A stretch of 31,334 nt of DNA from a virus. The position numbers were made by a program, and so were the translations under genes. A model generated the notes under the pieces. It saw only the letters and a program-made list of their open reading frames with translations, was not told the origin of the DNA and ran no database searches. How positions within the stretch are numbered: the first letter of the stretch is position 1; every line of letters begins with the position of its first letter. The stretch is from positions 1 through 31,334 of IMG/VR virus record IMGVR_UViG_3300043470_000797, one strand, 5' to 3'. Positions 16,056 to 22,071 of this stretch are shown here, piece after piece.

Positions 16056-16598
16056 ATGGCAGTACCATCGCAGGGAACCGTTGCAGTAGGGGACAAGATC
16101 ACTGCTTCGCTTTGGAATGATGATGTGCGTGACGCTGTCAACTTTCTGATCAGTCCACCGCGCGTGAAGGTTTACAAGACTGCTAACCAATCTATTGGAA
16201 CGTCTGGCTGGGCCTGCCTGACGTGGGACGCTGAAGCCTTCGACACTGACACAATGCACGACAACGCGACCGCGAACTCGCGGATCACTTTTACTACAGC
16301 CGGCACATACCTGATCACGTTGAATTGTTTTTGGGCAAACAACGCGACTGGTTTGCGTAACCACAAAATAGAATTAAACGGCACAACCACTGAGGGCTCG
16401 GGCACTGACATCATTGAGCCTTTTGCTATTGCCCCTGTTGCTGCAACTCACAGCGGTGCAAACATCAGTTTTATTGAAACCTTTGCGGCTAACGATTACA
16501 TCAATGTTTTTGTTTGGCAAAACAGTGGTGGCGCATTGAACCTGGCTGGCGTCAGTGAGTCACACTCGTCGTTGTCTGCTAATTGGATCGCTTCATAA
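16056..16598 (+). CDS. minor tail / receptor-binding protein with C1q-like domain
   Basis: A 180-residue protein. The first 45 residues (VAVGDKITASLWNDDVRDAVNFL) are the standard opening of actinophage fibre-type minor tail proteins and probably dock the protein on the tip or form a short helix. Residues 50-180 are a jelly-roll of the C1q/TNF type: RITFTTAGTYLITLNCFWANN, a loop, then AANDYINVFVWQNSGGALNL and a final SLSANWIAS strand. Trimeric C1q-like heads are common receptor binders in Gram-positive phages. GGAG lies upstream of the ATG. Its gene sits between the tail-tip and lysis genes. Confidence 0.75.
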   Translation: MAVPSQGTVAVGDKITASLWNDDVRDAVNFLISPPRVKVYKTANQSIGTSGWACLTWDAEAFDTDTMHDNATANSRITFTTAGTYLITLNCFWANNATGLRNHKIELNGTTTEGSGTDIIEPFAIAPVAATHSGANISFIETFAANDYINVFVWQNSGGALNLAGVSESHSSLSANWIAS

Positions 16599-16601
16599 AC
16601 C

Positions 16602-16907
16602 ATGAATAATAGAGGGGAAGCGACAATCATGATGAGTGTGGTGGGGGCATTGGCCGCGGGTTCACCATTGGTCGCTGGCGTTGTGCTGACCAGTGACAAC
16701 GTTGCTGGTGGCGCCATGTTCGTTGTCGCCCTTGTTGTTGGACTGATCAGCATTGGCACTGGTGTGGGCAAACTGTACGCGCGACTGAAGGCACAGGTCG
16801 CCGCGAGTATTCGCCGCGATGAGTTGCTTGACGAGATCGTTTCCCGCATGGACCGCATTGAGGTTCGACAGATAGAGATACAGAAAAGGCTTGACCAGCC
16901 TCATTGA
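16602..16907 (+). CDS. membrane protein with C-terminal coiled coil, holin-like
   Basis: A 101-residue protein with two hydrophobic segments (about residues 12-30 and 35-57) followed by a charged amphipathic helix (ARLKAQVAASIRRDELLDEIVSRMDRIEVRQIEIQKRL) that looks like a coiled coil. Two-TM proteins with such tails beside endolysin genes are often holins or holin partners (haemolysin XhlA-like layout, though order is reversed). The ATG at 16602 has a weak ribosome binding site; ATG at 16629 follows GAGGGGAAG and may be the true start (92 residues). A hairpin covers the stop codon. Which of this and the next gene is the holin cannot be decided by sequence. Confidence 0.55.
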   Translation: MNNRGEATIMMSVVGALAAGSPLVAGVVLTSDNVAGGAMFVVALVVGLISIGTGVGKLYARLKAQVAASIRRDELLDEIVSRMDRIEVRQIEIQKRLDQPH

Positions 16908-16931
16908 CCGGCAGGCCAGTCAAGGCTGGTC
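16893..16931 (+). terminator. hairpin over the stop codon of the coiled-coil membrane protein
   Basis: The arms GACCAGCCT (16893-16901) and AGGCTGGTC (16923-16931) pair perfectly, and an inner TGAC/GTCA pair (16905-16908 with 16919-16922) extends the stem across a three-base bulge. CCCCTTTGA follows, with only a weak T-run. It may be a partial terminator before the holin and endolysin or an mRNA structure that regulates translation of the downstream lysis genes. Confidence 0.5.
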
Positions 16932-17008
16932 CCCCTTTGACACTTCACCGTGTCCTGGCCTGCCTCATTTTGCACGACCAATCAATCACATCGATGAAGG
17001 GATCACTC

Positions 17009-17257
17009 ATGCCTGCATGGGTTCGTTCAGCATTAACTACGTTCATTGTCACGTTCATTGGCCTTGTGCCTGTGACCGCTCTCGTGGGTGGGGACACCAC
17101 GTGGATCACAGCTGCCGCCACAGCAGCGGTCCTAGCCACACTGCGCACCATTGTCGCAGCCATCGACCCTGGCAATACTTCCTACGGCATCGGTGCCCCT
17201 GTTGATGTCCCCGAGTTGGACAGCGTTCAAGACGACGCACCCATTGAGGGCGAGTAA
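17009..17257 (+). CDS. holin, r1t-like two-TM
   Basis: An 82-residue protein with two membrane segments (LTTFIVTFIGLVPVTAL, about 9-25, and WITAAATAAVLATLRTIVAAI, about 32-52) and an acidic C-terminal tail (DSVQDDAPIEGE). The pattern of a short basic N-terminus, LTTFIVTF opening and Ala-rich second helix resembles the small holins that precede endolysins in actinobacteriophages. The start at 17009 follows GAAGGG at good spacing; an open frame extends upstream to 16904 but has no ribosome binding site and overlaps the previous gene. The stop overlaps the endolysin start (TAATG), as expected for a lysis pair. Confidence 0.7.
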   Translation: MPAWVRSALTTFIVTFIGLVPVTALVGGDTTWITAAATAAVLATLRTIVAAIDPGNTSYGIGAPVDVPELDSVQDDAPIEGE

Positions 17258-17901
17258 TGGCCTGGCACCTTGCACCATCACTGGTGCAACTACGCAACGA
17301 GGTTAATGCTCGCTGGCCACGCAGGCCCAAGGGCAGTGACGGCACCGTGGGTGACACCTCGCACTCGGCCCGAACCAGTGACCATAACCCCAACGCTCGC
17401 AACAGTGTGAACGCCTTTGACATTACTTACCCAGGTGTTGACCCGAAGGTGATCATTGCCGCGGTGGCTAAGCACCCTGCTGGTAACTATGTCATCTTCA
17501 ATCGCAAGATTTACAGGCGCAACAATGGGTGGAAGGCTGAACCGTACAGTGGTGCCAGCCCTCACACAACACACCTGCACGTGAGCATTTTGCAGACCGT
17601 GGCTGCCGAGCAGTCCAAGGCTAAGTGGCTGGCCACCGCCCCTGTGAGGCCTGTGCGTAAGCCATTGCCGGCCTACCCAGGCAAGTCCGCGTTCCAGGTT
17701 CGTGACACGGGCGAGCACATCAAAGTTGTGCAACGCGGCGTGGGCAACAAGGCCACTGGTGTGATGAGTGTTGCCGACAAAAACAAGGTGAAGTCTTTCC
17801 AACGTGTGCGACCATTGTTGTGGCCCGCTGATGGTGTTGTCGGACCAAAGACATACAAGGCATTGGCCGGCACCAAAGCAAACAAGCTCATTTACAAGTA
17901 G
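17257..17901 (+). CDS. endolysin: M15-type peptidase plus peptidoglycan-binding domain
   Basis: This 214-residue lysin cuts the host cell wall at the end of infection. The N-terminal catalytic domain (about 1-115) shows the zinc-ligand pattern of the D-Ala-D-Ala carboxypeptidase/L-Ala-D-Glu peptidase M15 group: SHSARTSDHNP (His43), VNAFDI (Asp55) and HTTHLHVS (His106/His108). A Pro-rich linker (PVRPVRKPLPAYPG, about 128-141) leads to a C-terminal peptidoglycan-binding domain of the PG_binding_1 type (about 145-210; KNKVKSFQRVRPLLWPADGVVGPKTYKAL). There is no signal peptide, so it depends on the adjacent holin. The precise bond cut is not determinable by eye. Confidence 0.85.
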   Translation: MAWHLAPSLVQLRNEVNARWPRRPKGSDGTVGDTSHSARTSDHNPNARNSVNAFDITYPGVDPKVIIAAVAKHPAGNYVIFNRKIYRRNNGWKAEPYSGASPHTTHLHVSILQTVAAEQSKAKWLATAPVRPVRKPLPAYPGKSAFQVRDTGEHIKVVQRGVGNKATGVMSVADKNKVKSFQRVRPLLWPADGVVGPKTYKALAGTKANKLIYK

Positions 17902-17930
17902 GACCTAGTGCTCGATGAGAGTGGGACTGT

Positions 17931-18167
17931 ATGTCTTTACGTGATGATCTGCGAGACGATACAAACAAACCACCGTGGCAAATCTGCGGAGTGCGCTGGG
18001 CCTTAAGCCTGGCCACTGGCCCTGACCTGATGGCACTTGAGTCCGCGATTGAGGGGACCTTAAGTGGGGACAAGATCGCGCTGGCTGTGCGTGATCACCT
18101 GAACCTGTCCATTAGTGGTGAGTCGGTTCGCCGGCATCGCCGTGGATCGTGCCGGTGCCCACGATGA
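17931..18167 (+). CDS. small HTH-like DNA-binding protein (78 aa)
   Basis: A 78-residue, mainly helical protein ending in SGESVRRHRRGSCRCPR. The segment GDKIALAVRDHLNLSISGESVRRHRRG (about 46-72) resembles a helix-turn-helix with a recognition helix rich in Arg, and a Cys pair follows. Proteins with this RHRRGxCxC tail recur in actinobacteriophages. It begins a new gene group after the endolysin, with a 29-bp gap, and its stop overlaps the exonuclease ATG (ATGA). A regulatory or DNA-metabolism role is inferred. Confidence 0.6.
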   Translation: MSLRDDLRDDTNKPPWQICGVRWALSLATGPDLMALESAIEGTLSGDKIALAVRDHLNLSISGESVRRHRRGSCRCPR

Positions 18168-18940
18168 GTCTTGCCGATGAGTTGAACAAGGCCAGTAAGA
18201 GTGCCCGCATCCTGACCCTTGACATTGAGACCGCACCAATGCTGGTGCACTCGTGGGGATTATGGAATCAAAACCACAGCATCAACCAGATCGTTGACCC
18301 AGGCAGAGTCCTATGCTTCGCCGGCAAATGGTACGACGAAAAGAAAGTCCACTTCTACAGTGAGCACCACAACACTCACGAGGAAATGGTCAAGGCCGCG
18401 TGGACCATGCTCGATGAGTGCGACATCCTCGTGACCTACAACGGGCCAAGCTTTGACGTCAAGCACCTGCAACGTGAGTTCGTCCTGGCTGGGATGAGTC
18501 CACCATCAAAGTTTGAGAACGTTGATCTGCTCAAGGTGGCGCGTGGGCAGTTCAAGTTCCCTAGCAACAAGCTCGACTACGTGGCACAGGCCCTCGGCTT
18601 GGGTAGCAAGTTGGCCCATGAAGGTCAAGCCCTGTGGACTGCGTGCCTAGCAGGGGATGACAAAGCGTGGGCACGAATGCGCCGATACAACAAACAGGAC
18701 GTCATCCTGACTGAGGCCTTGTATGACCGCATGGGTGGCTGGATTAAGTCTCACCCACACATGGGCCTATTCACCCACCAGGCACGCTCCTGCTTCCGCT
18801 GTGGGGGCACAGCCCTGACCGCTAATGGTGTGACACGTTCCGCGTCCACAGCGTTCGCCTCATTCACCTGCGATGCGTGTGGTGCACAGTCGCGGGCCAG
18901 CACCCGCAAACATGGTGTGACCATGCGTGGTGTGCGATGA
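18164..18940 (+). CDS. DEDDy 3'-5' exonuclease (RNase H-like) with C-terminal zinc ribbon
   Basis: This 258-residue protein has the DEDDy exonuclease signature. The first acids are in LTLDIETAP (Asp20, Glu22), the second Asp in YNGPSFDVKHL (Asp98) and the last Tyr/Asp in RRYNKQDVILTEALYDRM (Tyr175, Asp179), as in DnaQ/PolB-type proofreading nucleases. A four-Cys zinc ribbon follows (CFRCGG and CDACG; Cys210, 213, 236, 239), an extension not present in simple DnaQ domains. It could trim 3' ends in recombination or repair, or proofread for the phage primase-polymerase. The start at 18164 gives ATGA coupling with the previous gene; a GTG at 18149 is the only upstream option. Confidence 0.85.
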   Translation: MSLADELNKASKSARILTLDIETAPMLVHSWGLWNQNHSINQIVDPGRVLCFAGKWYDEKKVHFYSEHHNTHEEMVKAAWTMLDECDILVTYNGPSFDVKHLQREFVLAGMSPPSKFENVDLLKVARGQFKFPSNKLDYVAQALGLGSKLAHEGQALWTACLAGDDKAWARMRRYNKQDVILTEALYDRMGGWIKSHPHMGLFTHQARSCFRCGGTALTANGVTRSASTAFASFTCDACGAQSRASTRKHGVTMRGVR

Positions 18941-19263
18941 CTCGACCACGCCTAGTCAAGATCAGTCCCTACACGTGGTCAATCAAGTGGTCACGGCACG
19001 AGGTCCTGAAGCATCACCCCAACGGGGATGCCTGCGGTGCCTGCGACATGGAGTCAATGAGCATTGCTGTCGATCCTGGTAGGCATGAGGATTATGCGCG
19101 GGCCACACTCCTGCACGAAATCCTGCACGCCTGCATCCGCAGCTCGGACCCCACGCTCGATGACGAGCATGAGGAAACCGTGGTCGCCGCGATGACTGGA
19201 CCACTACTGTCCATGCTCAGGGATAACCCTGACGTGCTGGACTACCTGATGGACGACGCATGA
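18937..19263 (+). CDS. small HExxH metallopeptidase-like protein
   Basis: A 108-residue protein with a zinc-protease motif HEILH (residues 60-64) in a helix, preceded by a strand MSIAVDPG and followed by an acidic segment (DDEHEETVVAAM, about 75-86) that may supply the third ligand. A CGACD pair (33-37) lies in the N-terminal part. The layout resembles the minimal catalytic core of ImmA/IrrE- or SprT-like proteins but is shorter, and no helix-turn-helix is attached. If active it might cut a repressor or a host protein; that is speculation. ATG overlaps the exonuclease stop (ATGA), and its own stop overlaps the next start. Confidence 0.6.
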   Translation: MTRPRLVKISPYTWSIKWSRHEVLKHHPNGDACGACDMESMSIAVDPGRHEDYARATLLHEILHACIRSSDPTLDDEHEETVVAAMTGPLLSMLRDNPDVLDYLMDDA

Positions 19264-19466
19264 TCTGGGTGTCGTTCCTGTTGGCCGCGGGCAGTATCGC
19301 TGGGCTGTATTTTGTGAAACGTAACCCCCGCGTTGGTTGGGGTTGGTGTCTGATCATGGAAGTACCATGGGTGATCTACGCGCTCAGCATTGGTCAGCCA
19401 GCATTGGCCGTGTTGTGCGCGTTCTACGCAGCCGTTTACGCCAACAACTTGCGAGGGACTAAATGA
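19260..19466 (+). CDS. small membrane protein (68 aa)
   Basis: A 68-residue protein with two or three membrane segments (WVSFLLAAGSIAGLYFV at 3-19, WGWCLIMEVPWVIYAL at 27-42, LAVLCAFYAAVYA at 49-61) and a short basic end. It is coupled to both neighbours by ATGA overlaps. No family is recognised. Possible roles include membrane modification or exclusion of other phages, but nothing in the sequence decides. Confidence 0.7.
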   Translation: MIWVSFLLAAGSIAGLYFVKRNPRVGWGWCLIMEVPWVIYALSIGQPALAVLCAFYAAVYANNLRGTK

Positions 19467-19672
19467 AAAACATCATTGATTGTGTGCCTGATTTATCTGA
19501 GGCCGTGGACTATCGACCGATGATCACACATGAGTGTGTGTGTGGCTCACCACTGTTCAGGGTGATCTGCGCATTCGCCGACAACGAGATCGCCCAATAC
19601 TTCCTAGACATGGAGTGCATCGCTTGCGGGTCCAGGTATCACGCACCCACATTGGCCGATGACAATGAGTGA
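19463..19672 (+). CDS. small zinc-ribbon-like protein (69 aa)
   Basis: A 69-residue acidic protein with Cys pairs ECVCGSPLF (24-32) and MECIACGSRY (50-59), spaced as a one-domain zinc ribbon with a beta hairpin between. It overlaps the membrane-protein gene (ATGA) and the next gene by 14 bp. Such proteins may bind nucleic acid or RNA polymerase; the function is unknown. Confidence 0.65.
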   Translation: MKNIIDCVPDLSEAVDYRPMITHECVCGSPLFRVICAFADNEIAQYFLDMECIACGSRYHAPTLADDNE

Positions 19673-19976
19673 CTACGTGGGTGATGGTGGCCCGATCATT
19701 GGCCGGCCAGCAGAAGTCTTGGTCCCCGAGGCTGACATCGCTGGGCTAATGGCTGTGCGTGGCTCGGCCTACGGCAGTCCGCTGATCAATCATCAGCGCA
19801 TCGCTGACTTGTGGTCCGCCTATCTGCGTACTGAGATTAAGCCTGAGCAGGCCGCGATGATGATGGCCCTGCTCAAGGTTGCACGCCTGATTCAATCCCC
19901 TGACCACGCGGATTCCATTCACGACCTCGCCGGTTACGTCGAGGTGTACCGCCAGATCATTAACGAGGGGCAGTAA
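19659..19976 (+). CDS. DUF6378-like phage protein
   Basis: A 105-residue helical protein. The core LMAVRGSAYGSPLINHQRI (30-48), ADLWSAYL, KPEQAAMMMALLKVARL (61-77) and SIHDLAGYVEVYRQI (86-100) matches the pattern of a widespread phage family of unknown function (DUF6378), where a helical fold with conserved Gly/Asn/His and an AGY motif is seen. MazG-like pyrophosphatases look superficially similar, but the EExxE motif is absent. The start may be 19659 or 19665. It is the last gene of the plus-strand chain; the minus-strand operon converges on it with no gap. Confidence 0.7.
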   Translation: MTMSDYVGDGGPIIGRPAEVLVPEADIAGLMAVRGSAYGSPLINHQRIADLWSAYLRTEIKPEQAAMMMALLKVARLIQSPDHADSIHDLAGYVEVYRQIINEGQ

Positions 19977-20126
19977 CTAGCGCGACTTCATGATGAAGTC
20001 CGTGAGGGCGAGGCGCATCACTTCACTGACACTGAGCCCTGTCTGTTCACCGATCTCACGCAACGCATCCCAAATGTCATCGTTGAGGCGAACACTACGG
20101 TGCGGGGTTTTGGGTTGATTCGCCAT
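19977..20126 (-). CDS. ribbon-helix-helix DNA-binding protein (49 aa)
   Basis: A 49-residue protein on the minus strand. After a short basic tail the sequence SVRLNDDIWDALREIGEQTG followed by LSVSEVMRLALTDFIMKSR is a clear Arc/CopG-type ribbon-helix-helix: one strand (RSVRLN) that enters the major groove, then two helices split by a Gly-Leu-Ser turn (TGLSVSEV). These act as dimers, usually as repressors. It is the last gene of the minus operon, with its ATG overlapping the stop of the gene before it (TAATG). It is a candidate for binding the palindromes at 21048-21107, the operon's own control region. It is the only dedicated repressor-like gene seen. Confidence 0.8.
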   Translation of the reverse strand: MANQPKTPHRSVRLNDDIWDALREIGEQTGLSVSEVMRLALTDFIMKSR

Positions 20127-20293
20127 TAGGCAATCCTACCTGCACGCCTAATAGGTGGTGTCTTTGACATCTCAACACCAAATGACTCGCCACACTTAGG
20201 GCACTGATACCACGACGACATTGTTCCCATCACCAGCTCAAAGCGGCGCGGGCGTTCACACTCACCGCACTGCGTCCTGATCGTAAACTTCAT
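20126..20293 (-). CDS. zinc ribbon protein (55 aa)
   Basis: A 55-residue basic protein with CxxC pairs CGEC (9-12 region) and CPKCG (about 31-35), forming a zinc ribbon with a TMSSWYQCPKCG hairpin. The ATG at 20293 overlaps the stop of the FmdB-like gene (ATGA) and follows GGGGAGG, so it is preferred over an upstream in-frame ATG at 20308. It is followed directly by the ribbon-helix-helix gene. Function unknown; nucleic-acid or protein contact is likely for such domains. Confidence 0.7.
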   Translation of the reverse strand: MKFTIRTQCGECERPRRFELVMGTMSSWYQCPKCGESFGVEMSKTPPIRRAGRIA

Positions 20294-20463
20294 GGCTTGC
20301 CTCCCCATCCTTCACCCTTGAACGACACACCAGGCGCCGAGTAAATACGTGTCAATGATTCCTTGCACGTGTAGCACGTTCGCTGTTCGTCACGTTGCTC
20401 AACTGGTACGCGCAAGATCGTAGTGTGTTCGCACCCACATCGATACTCATAGGTCACTGGCAT
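20290..20463 (-). CDS. FmdB-like zinc ribbon protein
   Basis: A 57-residue protein that begins MPVTYEYRCGCEHTT and ends APGVSFKGEGWGGKP, with a CYTCKESLTRIYS segment between. This is the pattern of the FmdB family (putative regulatory zinc ribbon; cellular members start MPxYEYRC and end in an FKGxGW motif). Here the first Cys pair is CGC rather than CxxC. The start at 20463 has GGAGG 5 bases upstream; an open frame to 20481 has none. Related short genes are common in phages and act as unknown regulators. Confidence 0.75.
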   Translation of the reverse strand: MPVTYEYRCGCEHTTILRVPVEQRDEQRTCYTCKESLTRIYSAPGVSFKGEGWGGKP

Positions 20464-20488
20464 GGTTCCTCCAAAGGTCAAACACTAA

Positions 20489-20515
20489 GCCCCCTCACCG
20501 ACATGGTGAGGGGGC
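20489..20515 (-). terminator. perfect 11-bp hairpin between minus-strand genes
   Basis: The arms GCCCCCTCACC (20489-20499) and GGTGAGGGGGC (20505-20515) pair perfectly around the five-base loop GACAT. On the minus strand it follows the 78-aa gene and is followed by TTAGTGTTTG, a weak T-tract. It would stop or reduce transcription from the upstream LPD29-like and 78-aa genes before the FmdB, zinc ribbon and RHH genes. On the plus strand GTTGTTGTG follows, so it could also block read-through from the opposite direction. Confidence 0.75.
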
Positions 20516-20527
20516 GTTGTTGTGTGT

Positions 20528-20764
20528 CTAGGACTCGTCCTGAACGATCACAAGTTCACACGTATTCATCCACAGATTGAGCACATGGATTAGGTCTTTG
20601 TGCCCCTGCTCGTCACGCATCCAGTGATCAAACTGATCATGCAACGCGGTGATCAAACGTGCCACGTCGTTGCTCGTCGGGTTGTCCTCGGCGATCTGCT
20701 CGCAGTTCTCGAAGGCTTGGCGCAGGTAGGTGATGATTGCTTTGTCGCCCATGGTGGTGTTCAT
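20528..20764 (-). CDS. hypothetical helical protein (78 aa)
   Basis: A 78-residue acidic protein, predicted helical throughout (KAIITYLRQAFENCEQIAEDN, VARLITALHDQFDHWMRDE, LIHVLNLWMNTCELVI). The ATG at 20764 has AAGGAG at ideal spacing; a longer frame to 20920 would run into the upstream gene and lacks a binding site. No family is recognised. It belongs to the same transcript as the LPD29-like gene (26 bp gap) and is followed by a strong hairpin. Confidence 0.65.
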   Translation of the reverse strand: MNTTMGDKAIITYLRQAFENCEQIAEDNPTSNDVARLITALHDQFDHWMRDEQGHKDLIHVLNLWMNTCELVIVQDES

Positions 20765-20789
20765 TGTTTTCTCCTTGTATTTGCGTTGA

Positions 20790-21005
20790 TTAGGCTGATG
20801 CGATGTGGTCGAAGAATACGAAGGTGTTGTCGCTGGCGTAAGCGCTGGCGATTGGTTCAACGATTGAGCGAGTTGGGCCAGCAATCCAGGTGACATAGAT
20901 TGCGTCAAATTCGCTGCCACGGTGGGTGGTGATGCTGAAGCGTTGTGCTGGGAATGCGGTCTTCAGCTCGGTGCGGATTTGCTGGGCAGTGGCTTTGGCG
21001 GTCAT
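20790..21005 (-). CDS. LPD29-domain-like protein (71 aa)
   Basis: A 71-residue protein reading TAKATAQQIRTELKTAFPAQ then RFSITTHRGSEFDAIYVTWIAGPT and VEPIASAY. This matches the pattern of the LPD29 type (large polyvalent protein-associated domain 29): a helix with IRxELKxAFPxxxFS, a strand ending in V.W..GPT and a final helix. Those domains occur as free small proteins or fused to large phage/plasmid polyvalent proteins; their function is not known. The ATG at 21005 has AAGGAG upstream. It is the first gene of the minus-strand operon, 33 bp from the predicted -10 element. Confidence 0.65.
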   Translation of the reverse strand: MTAKATAQQIRTELKTAFPAQRFSITTHRGSEFDAIYVTWIAGPTRSIVEPIASAYASDNTFVFFDHIASA

Positions 21006-21037
21006 TGTGTGCTCCTTGTGTCTGGGCTGTTGGGATA

Positions 21038-21067
21038 AACCTAGTCTGGGTGTCCCACACCTGTCAA
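21038..21067 (-). promoter_or_regulatory. minus-strand promoter TTGACA-N18-TAGGTT
   Basis: Read on the minus strand, a perfect -35 box TTGACA (21067-21062) and a -10 box TAGGTT (21043-21038) are separated by 18 bp. Transcription should start near 21031 and run into the LPD29-like gene. The spacer is filled by a palindrome (see the operator entry), so repression is likely. Confidence 0.65.
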
Positions 21068-21107
21068 CACTTCTGCCAAATAAAGTTTCTTGAGTGTGTC
21101 GCACACC
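21048..21107. promoter_or_regulatory. two operator-like palindromes GTGTCsCACACC
   Basis: GGTGTCCCACACC (21049-21061) and GTGTGTCGCACAC (21094-21106) are both perfect inverted repeats with three central bases. The shared 12-mer GTGTC(C/G)CACACC occurs at 21050-21061 and 21096-21107, differing at one base; the two centres are 46 bp apart. One copy lies exactly between the -35 and -10 boxes of the minus promoter. The pair looks like a binding site for a dimeric repressor, possibly the RHH protein encoded at the far end of the operon. Confidence 0.6.
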
Positions 21108-21217
21108 TACAGCCCACGCCTAGTCAGGCACAGCAACAGCCCTCAGAGGGCACAGGAGGCGATCTGAGCCACTAACACGCGACACGCCGTCCATTAGGCA
21201 CACATCCCTCAGTGTCC

Positions 21218-21247
21218 TTGCACGCGGTCACAGGGTAGGTCTATGGT
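21218..21247 (+). promoter_or_regulatory. plus-strand promoter TTGCAC-N18-TATGGT
   Basis: TTGCAC (21218-21223) and TATGGT (21242-21247) are 18 bp apart, matching the spacing of the opposing promoter. Transcription would begin near 21254 and enter the plus operon that starts at 21285. The rest of the 279-bp divergent region (21006-21284) contains no gene; a short GCCCT/AGGGC palindrome lies near 21138-21150. Confidence 0.55.
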
Positions 21248-21284
21248 CAATCACGTCAGCCCAGCACAACCATCGGAGGAAACA

Positions 21285-21542
21285 ATGAGTTACATCATCC
21301 ACCCGCGGAACATCGCGGTCTCACAGCTCCTGGACGAAGGCGACGGCATCAACCAAGCCATCGTCATGATCGATCACCGCACCAATGACCCCTACATCGT
21401 GCACCTCAACGATGAGCAAGCCAGCGACCTTTACTACCAACTTCAGCGCATCCGCAACCTCAGTGTGCAGGCCGCACTCATGGACGTCAACGCTGAAGCC
21501 ATGCGCATCATTCAAGGCAACGTGTTTGGGGACTTCTCATGA
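21285..21542 (+). CDS. hypothetical protein (85 aa), first gene of replication operon
   Basis: An 85-residue protein, mixed alpha/beta: SYIIHPRNIAVSQLLDEG, then QAIVMIDHRTNDPYIVHLND and a helix EQASDLYYQLQRIRNLSVQAA. The start at 21285 has GGAGG upstream; an earlier in-frame ATG at 21243 lies on the predicted -10 element and has none. It opens a chain of coupled genes to 23920. No family is recognised; the position first after the promoter suggests an early product. Confidence 0.7.
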   Translation: MSYIIHPRNIAVSQLLDEGDGINQAIVMIDHRTNDPYIVHLNDEQASDLYYQLQRIRNLSVQAALMDVNAEAMRIIQGNVFGDFS

Positions 21543-21661
21543 CCGCGGACACCATCACCATCCTGCTCATGGTCGTTGCATCATCAGGCATGGCCTACTT
21601 CGCTGGCTACGTCAGCGCACTGCAAGACGAACAACAACGCAGGAAGGCTGGTAAGCGATGA
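21539..21661 (+). CDS. single-pass membrane protein (40 aa)
   Basis: A 40-residue reading frame joined to both neighbours by ATGA overlaps. TITILLMVVASSGMAYFAGYVSA (about 5-27) is a single membrane segment and the tail QDEQQRRKAGKR is strongly basic, so the C-terminus should lie in the cytoplasm. Coupling on both sides supports that it is real. Early phage proteins of this size often target host enzymes or the membrane; no specific role can be read. Confidence 0.6.
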   Translation: MTADTITILLMVVASSGMAYFAGYVSALQDEQQRRKAGKR

Positions 21662-22071
21662 CGTGGCACAACCGCGCGGCGTGCGCCGGATACCAAGACC
21701 CCGACGCGTTTGTACCGAAGAGGCACACCGAACGCGAGCAATTACGCGAAACGATCGCAGCTCGAAGCATCTGCGCTGGTTGCCCTGTCAGTGACCAGTG
21801 CTTGACTGATGCCATTAAAGAGCGTGACTTTTACACGGTGCGTGGTGGGACAGTGCCCATCGCCCGCGTGCCAGGTAAGAAGCAACAGCGACCACTACTA
21901 CCAAGATCAGGGGAGGAAGCCATGTGGTTGTGGGAAGGTGGACTCGGACCTGAGCACATTGCCAAGGCAATGAACGTAAAGGTCGCCAGTGTTGAACGCG
22001 CGATCATGCGAGCCGGCATACAGATTCCGTGGACACAGATGGGCACAACTTTTGAGCGGGCCACAGCATGA
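21658..22071 (+). CDS. WhiB-family iron-sulfur transcription factor with C-terminal HTH-like domain
   Basis: The four cysteines at 9, 39, 42 and 48 have the spacing C-X29-C-X2-C-X5-C, and the context WHNRAACAGYQDPDAF and CAGCPVSDQCLTDAI is that of WhiB proteins, which carry a [4Fe-4S] cluster and bind the sigma factor of actinobacterial RNA polymerase. The family's G-(V/I)-W-G-G turn is here TVRGG (59-63), with Arg replacing Trp. After a basic hinge (PGKKQQRP) residues 85-120 (EEAMWLWEGGLGPEHIAKAMNVKVASVERAIMRAG) form a helix-turn-helix-like unit. WhiB proteins are confined to Actinobacteria and their phages, which gives the host group. Phage WhiB proteins, as in mycobacteriophage TM4, can act as dominant regulators of host WhiB. 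Confidence 0.88.
   Translation: MTWHNRAACAGYQDPDAFVPKRHTEREQLRETIAARSICAGCPVSDQCLTDAIKERDFYTVRGGTVPIARVPGKKQQRPLLPRSGEEAMWLWEGGLGPEHIAKAMNVKVASVERAIMRAGIQIPWTQMGTTFERATA

Noticed and set aside
19659-19976. MazG-like nucleotide pyrophosphatase
   Set aside because: The EExxE...ExxD metal motif is missing, and the pattern fits DUF6378 better.
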